DNA from: Ridgeia piscesae
Taxonomy: Eukaryota; Annelida; Polychaeta; Sabellida; Siboglinidae
Direction: 5' to 3'
Assembly (NCBI GenBank): GCA_025642075.2
Contig: JAODUO010001205.1
Coordinates: 62,001 to 126,000 of the forward strand
Length of the DNA: 64,000 nucleotides
Below are positions 55,236 to 64,000 of this stretch, in pieces; the first letter of the stretch is position 1, and every line of letters starts with the position of its first letter. The notes under the pieces were generated by a model, which saw only the letters and a program-made list of their open reading frames with translations, was not told the DNA's origin and made no database searches. The position numbers and the translations under genes were made by a program.

Positions 55236-58004
55236 CTATGGAGGACAAGACACTGTCATTATACAAGACAGTTGTGTGGCGCCATTATCTGGGACCAGTC
55301 CTTCACAGGAATGTTCACACTGCATAGATTATAACACACACAAGAGTGGCATCATCACACTGCACAGATTATAACACACACAAGAGTGGCATCATCACAC
55401 TGCACAGATTATAACACACACAAGAGTAGAGTGGCAGCATCAATAAGTTATCCAGTTTCAAAAATATTAAGATAACTAAAACGGGTAATAAACAATATGC
55501 GACTGTCTGTGAATGTTCTTATTGTGAGATCTCACACCATGAAATAACATTAAGTTATTGTAAGTACAACTAAATCTATTCTAACATCTTTACTGGCAAC
55601 GATTGTTTGTCAAACTACAACTGGGTATATAGTGTATATAATTTAACATTGTCAACCTGAATGTTTTTTCATGTTTTGATTCAAGCAAGTTATGTTTAAT
55701 CTGCACGTTGAATGGCACTGTTAATATTAATTAACATATCAATATAATACCCATGTACCTTGCCCTCATGCACATTTAAATACACCAAAAGGATATAAAA
55801 ACAACCACTATAGACACCCACATACCTGGGGTTTTAAGTTTTCCCAGCTGCAGTACCCATTCTCTGCCCCCTCTCCCAGGGATCGAGGACTTCCTCTCTG
55901 CCTTCCTATCTTGGCCATCTGTCTGTAATCCCAACCACCAGGTTGAGCCACTGTCTCTCGCAGCTTCGACGAAGCAATTTCTGCTGTTGTCCAGCCAACG
56001 ACGTGAGGCGATGTAGGTGGGACAAGTCTCGAACCTGAACGCTGCGGTCTCGCTACGAATCCCAGATTATGGCAATAGAGGGCGCCATCTGAACAGCTGC
56101 GCCGTAACATCACACGATCTCGACAGTCCACTCTCCAACACCTGTTGTGTACGAAAGACGAAATATTCAGGTAAGTGTCGGAGTAGCACATTCCGAAATT
56201 GCCACCACTGTCTTGTCTTAGTTGACAGCAGTCCTCCAAATGACGCCTGCATGGTGACTTCTTTGCAGGAGTTTGTTTTTCCCTCTTTGCCTTACTGCAA
56301 GATGCTTCTACATGACTGTGAGATGATGCTGCCATCTCAAAACTAGCTCGAATGTCCTTAACACTGCGTGTTTTGTATTCATCATCATCTGTGACACCTG
56401 GAGACCTTCTTGTCTTCAGGACAACAGCTTCATCCTCCTGGGACAGACATTCGCGAAATGCACAACCAACAATCATACTTTCAGGTTTTGTGCAACTGTT
56501 TGGTTTTGAGTATGATTCACTCCCATGTGGCTTACAAATGTTCACCGAAACTGCGGAATTGCTCGAGTAGCCATCATCACGTGACGTCACTTTGTCACTG
56601 CCGACAATCTCACTGTCTGACGATGACGAGTAACTTGTCTGCATCACCGAATCAGGACTGTTGCCTGTAGCAACATCATGAGTGTCACCGCCACATCGAC
56701 ACCGGAAAGACTCTGGTGTCTGTGAACTGTCACCAAGTTGACTGGTGCTTTGGTCCAGTGACTTCCAACTGTCACCTGTGCTGTGCTGTCTGTTCACGTC
56801 ACTCCTGGAAACTTCACCTGGCTTTGACGTGTCGGGTGATGACCACATGATGGGCTTTGGCTTCACGGCGGGCTTCTGTTTCATTCGTGTACTTTGCTGA
56901 CTTGTGTTACTCGCACACGCAGAAACGTCAGAAAGAGTCTGACCCTGTCTCAGTATGACTGTGTCTGTGGAATTATTTTGGGTATCGAAGGAATCTGTCA
57001 GTGGAAGACGACTTTTGACGTTGGTGTCAGCCTCACTCTCACTCTCACTCCCACTGCTGCTGTACTCGTTGACACAACCAAGAGTGGGTGTCCCTTTGTC
57101 TTGTCCCACAGACACGTCCACGGGCACAAACCTTCCGTCTCCAGCCCCTGTCTCCCCTTCTCCCGACAGACACACCTGACTCCCAATTGTCCCGTCTTCC
57201 TCCCACATCACATCGGTCAGTTCACTCCCCTGACAATCACTCGTGTCTTGCTTCAATGACCCTTCACCTCGTGCATTTTCGTCATCGCTGAAGTCATCAA
57301 ATCGACTGTTGTCTTCACTGAAGAAGTCTTCATGATTGTTCCCGTCTAATCCTTTCTCAAGCAGTTCATTCAAGGAAACAGTCGATGCAACTGAACTCAA
57401 GTTATTTGCCCCGGCTGGACTCGAGCTGCCGGAGTCATCAGTAGCAAACACAAACTTATCTTCAGCACTCATCACAGCAAGTCCGTCCTGCGGATTGACC
57501 ATGAACTGCCCATGGAGCAACCGGTTTGATCGGTCATCTCTTACGACCCCTGACCCTGCAGCAAACGGTAGTTCCGAAACTGGAGTCCTTGATGCGTCCT
57601 GTCGAGGTAACTGTTGGTGAAATGAAGATGGAAGATTCCCTCGGGATTGTATTTGTACATCTGCACAAGGGTGCCGTGTAAAATGTGAACCTGGCAGCTG
57701 GCCTTGACCTTCACTGTCCGGAAATGGGGCTGGTTTGATACCTGCGAGGTATCTAGCAATGGCAATAGCTGCAGTCTCATCTCCGGTGCAAGCGGACGAG
57801 CATTGACCCATCTGTTTCATAGGTGGCGCCACTGACAACGGAGCGTGTTCCGTTGGGATTGGGGAGGAGAGGCTGCTGGTCGGAGAGCCACCCTGGAGGA
57901 GTTTGTCCCGCAGCCAGGGAGGAGGGGAACACAGCTCTGGCTTCCCAAGTGCTTCCTCCATTTGTAGCTGGCAACAGAAGAATGACAGGTTATTGTATTC
58001 AGCC

Positions 58005-58040
<36 letters not shown>

Positions 58041-59102
58041 CGTGCGTGCGTGCATGCATGTACGTATGTGGTAGTGGTGTATACTTGTGTCATGCATGGT
58101 TTCACGTGTGTGCATTATACACCTGCACATCCACAATTAAACCGAGTTGAGTCTTAGTGGCTTACCATAATCTCTGCATGACTTTAATCTCACATCAGTC
58201 AAAATACTGGATGAGTTTATCAGTCTGCTTCTAACGATGACAGGTAGCCTTAGCAGCAGTCCATTTACAGTATATCTAACTACACAAACATGAGTGCAGT
58301 ATAGAATAAAGGATGATATGTAATAAGACATAGTTGAATATAATTTCAGTTGTGTCAAAACTTGGACCAACTACGTATCCTAGGATAAGTGTAACTTAGG
58401 ATTAATCTACCTCCGGATGGACCATTATTTATACAATCAAACCATTTTATAATCATAATTTTAGAATAGCTAAGATGTGAACACAGCTTACACACATTTT
58501 CTTCAAAATGTTTCACGTAAATTTAGTTACATTTCCACAATGCTAACTTATACCATCAGACTGATACATGTATAAAATAATGAGAAAGAAAATGTATACA
58601 AATGACTCACTGCCTCGTTGTTGTTACTGCACATGCTCTGTAGCGACTCAAGGCTGACCTCGGAGAAGGGACTGGCCGTGGCGTGGAGGAGGATCTGACC
58701 TTGCTCAGGGAGTCTTGGGGCCTGCAACATGACTCATATGACTCACACGACTCAAAGCACATGACTCACACATCAATGTGACACTAACGACTCACCAAAC
58801 ACAAAACAAAAACAAATAATTTGCACATCAACTGAACTGTAGTGACTCACGCAACTCAAAATATACGACTCGCACATCAACATAAGTCTACTGACTCACA
58901 CTTCTCAGAATATATGACTCACACATCAACAAAACTCTAGTCACTTACAACTCAAAGCAAATGACCCACATCACACACAACTCCATTGACTTAACACAAA
59001 CAACTCATTTGTCAACATCTAATGACTCGTGCAACTCAAGCAAACCACTCGCGTTTCAACACCTCAAAGTGTGCAACTCAAGCATCAACACAACCAGGTC
59101 AT

Positions 59103-59149
<47 letters not shown>

Positions 59150-60682
59150 ATATAATATAATGTCTTGAGATGTCCCCTAAAGCTGCCCCAGACAGAGAGG
59201 GTGCTGGTGCCTACCCTGGACTGCGCTGGCTGGCGTCCACTGCTACTGCTGCTGTTACTGGCAGTGGGCCCCTCTGTTCCACACCCTCTCAGGGCTGACT
59301 TCACCCCCGGCACCGACTGAAACATGTACAGATCACATCAACTCTCTCCACCTCACTTCCGTAGAACAACTGTCCCAATGAAACGTCATAAACAAATAAA
59401 AACAGTCTCATACAACGCTTAATTACTTGGTAAGATTACCCCAAATAATACAAAAAAGTTGATCCCTGTTGTAGCTGGAATACCCCCCAAAAAAGAAAGA
59501 TACATTTGTGTCATCGATTGATATATCACTGTAAAACAATATGGTCTAACTCTCTCCAGTTACTCTCTATGAATGTGAGAGTGGTCTCAGTCCTGAAATA
59601 TTATTTATTTACCACCTGTCCAAAATCTCCCCAAATACATGGTTTATGACTTGCCTTGTTATGACTAAACATGGCTACTAACAACAATTGGCATTAACAT
59701 ATATTTGACTTTACAAACTCCTGTGACAACCGCTACAGTTATCACAGACCAACTTTTACTACACACTTCTTTGGCATAAAACTATACACTTATAATGCAG
59801 TGTGTGGCATTAAACTACACACTTTTAACACAGTGTGTGGCATTAAACTACACACTTGTAACAGAGTGTGTGGCATTAAACTACACACTTGTAACAGATG
59901 TGTGGCATTAAACTACACACTTGTAACAGAATGTGTGGCATTAAACTACACTCTTGTAAGTTGTAACACAGTGTGTCACATTAAACTACACACTTGTAAC
60001 AGAGTGTGTGGCATTAAACTACACACTTGTAACAGAGTGTGTGGCATTAAACTACACACTTGTAACAGAATGTGTGGCATTAAACTACACTCTTGTAAGT
60101 TGTAACACAGTGTGTCACATTAAACTACACACTTGTAACAGAATGTGTGGCATTAAACTACACACTTGTAACAGAGTGTGTGGCATTAAACTACACACTT
60201 GTAACAGAATGTGTGGCATTAAACTACACACTTGTAACAGAGTGTGTGGCATTAAACTACACTCTTGTAAGTTGTAACACAGTGTGTCACATTAAACTAC
60301 ACACTTGTAACAGTGTGTGACATTAAACTACACACTTGTAACAGTGTGTGACATTAAACTACACACTTGTAACAGTGTGTGAAATTAAACTACACACTTG
60401 TAACAGTGTGTGAAATTAAACTACACACTTGTAACAGTGTGTGACATTAAACTACACACTTGTAACAGTGTGTGAAATTAAACTACACACCTGTAGGAGT
60501 GAGTCGGAGGCGAAGCGAATGCGCTGTTGAAACATGTGATGGAGGTGTCTGTTCTGGTACTCCAGGTCAATGACACGTCGCTGCAGCTTGGCACATTCTT
60601 CTCTCAGACTCTACAGGGGCCAGACAGTCAACACGTCAGGCTCAATGCATACGTAGTTGAATATATACTGTCCTGTGACATC

Positions 60683-60754
<72 letters not shown>

Positions 60755-61109
60755 CAACCAATAAAAAGCTAGGTAAATTACAAAGATGCAACATTTTTAT
60801 TATCTTGCATGGTTATTTTGTTTTTAATTTAAAAAATACTTTAATGTAATATATGGTACATATCTGTCATTTATTGAACTGACTGTATTATTCCACACCA
60901 GCTAACTACAACAGCTGTGAGATTTCAGACCACAACAGATTCTTACCTTCTGGGACATGAGAGCTTGAACAACTTGGTTCGCGATTTCATCAAGGTACTT
61001 TTCATACTGCGCCCTCTGGCGCTCATTCTCAAGAACTAATGCGCTCTTCTCGCCTTCCAACATCTTCAGTCGTTCCAGCAACACCTTACACTTGTCACCA
61101 TCTGATTGG
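54510..61109 (-). CDS. NCKAP5: NCKAP5 / NCKAP5L-like coiled-coil protein (5' partial)
   Basis: In vertebrates NCKAP5 and NCKAP5L (Cep169) associate with microtubules and centrosomes; NCKAP5 was first found as an Nck-binding protein. Minus-strand exons: 61109-60947, 60610-60491, 59316-59215, 58721-58611, 57967-55826, 55235-54510, all with GT-AG sites; after the first they are phase 0. The N-terminal coiled coil LLERLKMLEGEKSALVLENE, then YEKYLDEIANQVVQALMSQK and SLREECAKLQRRVIDLEYQN, closely resembles the family's conserved region. A very long Ser-rich exon follows, the same gene shape as NCKAP5. At least 1121 residues are in the window. The start and any further C-terminal exons are unresolved. 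Confidence 0.85.
55236..55825 (-). repeat. Intron with a 40-bp repeat (3 copies)
   Basis: About 55315-55435 holds three copies of a 40-bp unit (cacactgcacagattataac, then acacacaagagtggcatcat). The rest of the 590-bp intron is AT-rich with no feature. Confidence 0.8.
55826..57967 (-). CDS. NCKAP5: NCKAP5-like large exon, 714 codons
   Basis: 2142 nt, phase 0-0, uninterrupted. It starts LQMEEALGKPELCSPPPWLR then DKLLQGG, a Pro-rich conserved-looking block. It continues with acidic patches (NHEDFFSEDNSRFDDFSDDE), many Ser/Thr and a basic Pro stretch (KQKPAVKPKPIMWSS) of the kind that can bind SH3 domains, which would fit Nck binding (inference). The end is YCSWENLKPQ before GTATGT. The ORF extends past the acceptor into (CA)n-derived codons; those are intronic. 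Confidence 0.85.
57968..58610 (-). other. Intron with (TG)n microsatellite
   Basis: (TG)n at about 58011-58036 then gcgtgcgtgcgtgcatgcatg. Nothing else was recognised. Confidence 0.7.
58611..59316 (-). CDS. NCKAP5: NCKAP5-like exons: Ser-rich link
   Basis: Two phase-0 exons. 59316-59215 (SVPGVKSALRGCGTEGP, then TASNSSSSSGRQPAQSR) and 58721-58611 (APRLPEQGQILLHATASPFS, then EVSLESLQSMCSNNNEA). Splice sites are tttcag/GTAGGC and gttgcag/GTGAGT. Between them lies an (AT)n tract (59104-59147). Confidence 0.8.
59752..60490 (-). repeat. 31-34-bp minisatellite, about 22 copies
   Basis: Unit 'gtgtggcattaaactacaca' plus 'cttgtaacaga', with a longer subtype containing 'cttgtaagttgtaacacagt' and a shorter 31-bp subtype (60300-60490). 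It ends exactly at the donor of the NCKAP5-like exon 60610-60491: the last repeat's 'ctacacac' provides the donor dinucleotide (GTGTGTAG on the minus strand). Confidence 0.93.
60491..61109 (-). CDS. NCKAP5: NCKAP5-like coiled-coil exons
   Basis: 61109-60947 encodes QSDGDKCKVLLERLKMLEGE, continuing to VVQALMSQK. 60610-60491 encodes SLREECAKLQRRVIDLEYQN then RHLHHMFQQRIRFASDSLLQ. Heptad-like Leu/Ile spacing indicates a coiled coil. This LREEC.KL..RV.DLE.QN region is the most conserved part of the NCKAP5 family and is the basis for the gene call. The intron between holds an (AT)n tract (60684-60754). Confidence 0.9.
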
Positions 61110-61198
61110 CTGCAGGTGGTCAGCTGATCAAAACCAAGTACAGATTGGCTATAGATGGTGGCATGTACATTTGCAGTGATGGTTGATGACAGAGGAAC

Positions 61199-61524
61199 AG
61201 ACAGGACAGGACAGGACAGGACAGGACAGGACAGGACAGGACAGGACAGGACAGGACAGGACAGGACAGGACAGGACAGGACAGGACAGGACAGGACAGG
61301 ACAGGACAGGACAGGACAGGACAGGACAGGACAGGACAGGACAGGACAGGACAGGACAGGACAGGACAGAATACACAGAATAGACAGAATAGACAGAATA
61401 GACAGAATACACAGAATACACAGAATAGACAGAATAGACAGAATAGACAGAATAGACAGAATAGACAGAATAGACAGAATACACAGAATAGACAGAATAG
61501 ACAGAATAGACAGAATAGACAGAA
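61199..61524 (-). repeat. Compound microsatellite (ACAGG)n then 9-bp repeat
   Basis: About 34 copies of acagg (61199-61368), then about 17 copies of agaatagac/agaatacac (61370-61524). The plus strand is purine-dominated and the minus strand correspondingly pyrimidine-rich. Confidence 0.97.
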
Positions 61525-62189
61525 AACAAAACTGGCAACATATTCAATTAATTGTAAATATTCTTAGTTGTTTGTCCCAAGATTTTACAGATTCCATAAT
61601 TCCGTAAATTGCTTAAATGAGCAACTAATGATACCAGAATACAAACATAGTAGAGAATTTCTAATTTATTAAATGTATACAGATGAGCAAATTTGGCATA
61701 GAAAGATGAATTAGCACAAACCTTTGACGAAACTCTGTATGAAAGATTGTTGTGACTTGACGAACTCTGCAACTAAAAAGACATTACTTTTTACATACCA
61801 TGTAAACGTCTCATTTCATTTCAACTTTAAGAATATATTGTGCATAATAATTATCGGTCTGACAACAAAGTTAGATTCATTTCTATTTATACAACCCATA
61901 TACAGTCTACACTACAAGAGAACAATCACTGTTTTATATGTTTACTGTTAAACAGCAATCTACATCATAATGGTAAGAGAATGACATCAAATGACACCTG
62001 TGTGACAGGACTCACGGTGTAGATGCTTGACCAACACACTCTAAATGACAACCCTCAAAGTCCACATACCTTAGTATTTCTTAGTCTTATAAAAACCTTG
62101 CTTTTGACAACCTCAGTCTGTCAGTCATATGAAGGCACTTTACAAGACCAGTGTCGTTGTGTTCACACCTGACACAGACATCAGACAAC
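61525..62189 (-). other. Intron of the NCKAP5-like gene, nothing recognised
   Basis: AT-rich unique DNA. Possible minus-strand donors at 62014 (GTGAGT) and 62066 (GTATGT) have no supportable exon. Confidence 0.4.
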
Positions 62190-64000
62190 GACCCTGCCAC
62201 ACACCAACCATCCAGTGAAGACACCAGCACTCTGAGGCACCAGGACTTGCCAGGTCTTAACACTACACACCAACCATCCAGTGAAGACACCAGCACTCTG
62301 AGGCATCAGGACTTGCCCAGGTCTTAACACTGCACACCAACCATCCAGTGAAGACACCAGCACTCTGAGGCACCAGGACTTGCCCAGGTCTTAACACTAC
62401 ACACCAACCATCCAGTGAAGACACCAGCACTCTGAGGCATCAGGACTTGCCCAGGTCTTAACACTACACACCAACCATCCAGTGAAGACACCAGCACTCT
62501 GAGGCACAGGACTTGCCCCGGTCTTAACACTACACACCAACCATCCAGTGAAGACACCAGCACTCTGAGGCACCAGGACTTGCCCAGGTCTTAACACTAC
62601 ACACCAACCATCCAGTGAAGACACCAGCACTCTGAGGCACAGGACTTGACAGGTCTTAACACTACACACCAACCATCCAGTGAAGACACCAGCACTCTGA
62701 GGCACCAGGACTTGCCCAGGTCTTAACACTACACACCAACCATCCAGTGAAGACACCAGCACTCTGAGGCATCAGGACTTGACAGGTCTTAACACTACAC
62801 ACCAACCATCCAGTGAAGACACCAGCACTCTGAGGCACCAGGACTTGCCCCGGTCTTAACACTACACACCAACCATCCAGTGAAGACACCAGCACTCTGA
62901 GGCATCAGGACTTGACAGGTCTTAACACTACACACCAACCATCCAGTGAAGACACCAGCACTCTGAGGCACCAGGACTTGCCCAGGTCTTAACACTACAC
63001 ACCAACCATCCAGTGAAGACACCAGCACTCTGAGGCACCAGGACTTGACAGGTCTTAACACTACACACCAACCATCCAGTGAAGACACCAGCACTCTGAG
63101 GCACCAGGACTTGACAGGTCTTAACACTACACACCAACCATCCAGTGAAGACACCAGCACTCTGAGGCACCAGGACTTGCAGGTCTTAACACTACACACC
63201 AACCATCCAGTGAAGACACCAGCACTCTGAGGCATCAGGACTTGCCCAGGTCTTAACACTACACACCAACCATCCAGTGAAGACACCAGCACTCTGAGGC
63301 ATCAGGACTTGCCCAGGTCTTAACACTGCACACCAACCATCCAGTGAAGACACCAGCACTCTGAGGCACCAGGACTTGCCCAGGTCTTAACACTACACAC
63401 CAACCATCCAGTGAAGACACCAGCACTCTGAGGCACCAGGACTTGACAGGTCTTAACACTACACACCAACCATCCAGTGAAGACACCAGCACTCTGAGGC
63501 ACCAGGACTTGCCCAGGTCTTAACACTACACACCAACCATCCAGTGAAGACACCAGCACTCTGAGGCACCAGGACTTGCCCAGGTCTTAACACTACACAC
63601 CAACCATCCAGTGAAGACACCAGCACTCTGAGGCATCAGGACTTGACAGGTCTTAACACTACACACCAACCATCCAGTGAAGACACCAGCACTCTGAGGC
63701 ATCAGGACTTGCCCAGGTCTTAACACTACACACCAACCATCCAGTGAAGACACCAGCACTCTGAGGCACCAGGACTTGCCCAGGTCTTAACACTACACAC
63801 CAACCATCCAGTGAAGACACCAGCACTCTGAGGCACCAGGACTTGACAGGTCTTAACACTACACACCAACCATCCAGTGAAGACACCAGCACTCTGAGGC
63901 ATCAGGACTTGCCCAGGTCTTAACACTACACACCAACCATCCAGTGAAGACACCAGCACTCTGAGGCATCAGGACTTGACAGGTCTTAACACTACACACC
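62190..64000 (-). repeat. 66/67-bp minisatellite reaching the window end, about 27 copies
   Basis: Unit built on 'aggtcttaacactacacacc', 'aaccatccagtgaagacacc' and 'agcactctgaggcaccagga', then cttgccc or cttgac. The 67-bp (cttgccc) and 66-bp (cttgac) types are interspersed, combined with a gcacc/gcatc site. The array continues beyond 64000, so the upstream NCKAP5-like exons are not visible. Confidence 0.97.

Noticed and set aside
61155..61607. RTGQDRTGQD / SYSVYSV ORFs
   Set aside because: Translations of the 5-bp and 9-bp microsatellites.
62015..62042. Possible 25-nt minus microexon upstream of the coiled-coil exon (donor GTGAGT)
   Set aside because: Phase could fit, but the acceptor is weak and there is no homology; not enough to list as a feature.
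62087..63959. Many minus ORFs with ECWCLHWMVGV / SSLDGWCVVLRPGQ repeats
   Set aside because: Frames through the 66/67-bp array; they change frame with unit length and have no gene structure.

Overview
The window is animal (metazoan) genomic DNA: split genes with GT-AG introns, AT-rich non-coding DNA, (AT)n and (AC)n microsatellites, SINE-like tails and a very large load of minisatellites. The gene set and architecture suggest an invertebrate, most plausibly a lophotrochozoan such as a mollusc; that placement is inference, because nothing in the window fixes the phylum. No prokaryotic gene, operon, CRISPR array or virus was seen.

Four genes can be read. (1) + strand, 71-24185: a smooth-muscle-type myosin light chain kinase (MYLK), 5' incomplete. 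It has a long Pro/Ser/Thr-rich N-terminal exon, four Ig modules, an FN3 module, two phase-1 microexons, a complete kinase domain, a calmodulin-binding helix and a telokin-like C-terminal Ig domain. A phase-compatible alternative first exon (ATG at 16791) would give a short kinase-plus-telokin isoform. (2) - strand, 31194-27220: a three-exon, 75-residue MZT1 (MOZART1, gamma-tubulin complex subunit), too small to stand out in a plain ORF scan. (3) + strand, 32761-40890: BORA (Aurora borealis), the Aurora A/PLK1 cofactor, 12 coding exons and about 709 residues. (4) - strand, 61109-54510 and possibly down to 48497: an NCKAP5/NCKAP5L-like microtubule-associated coiled-coil protein, with its 5' end outside the window.

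MZT1 and BORA stand head to head about 1.5 kb apart. From memory this is also their arrangement in human 13q22, so this looks like a very old microsynteny joining two mitotic spindle genes. MYLK and MZT1 are convergent. BORA and the NCKAP5-like gene are also convergent.

Roughly a quarter of the window (about 18 kb) is tandem repeat: 63-bp units at 2.5 kb, 53/58-bp units at 7.0-13.0 kb, 20-bp units at 19.5-20.5 kb, 52-bp units at 42.9-45.7 kb, 29-bp units at 49.0-54.0 kb, 31-34-bp units at 59.8-60.5 kb, 5-bp then 9-bp units at 61.2-61.5 kb, and 66/67-bp units from 62.2 kb to the window end. The 63-bp array is the most unusual: each unit repeats the MYLK exon-2 splice acceptor and the first bases of that exon, is 21 codons long and has no stop, so it could act as an in-frame ladder of alternative acceptors. 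Parts of two arrays (9.7 and 11.2-11.5 kb; 50.9-52.3 kb) are full of indels while their flanks are nearly perfect, which looks like unpolished long-read consensus. One extra G in a MYLK Ig exon (6397-6398) breaks the frame and may have the same cause.
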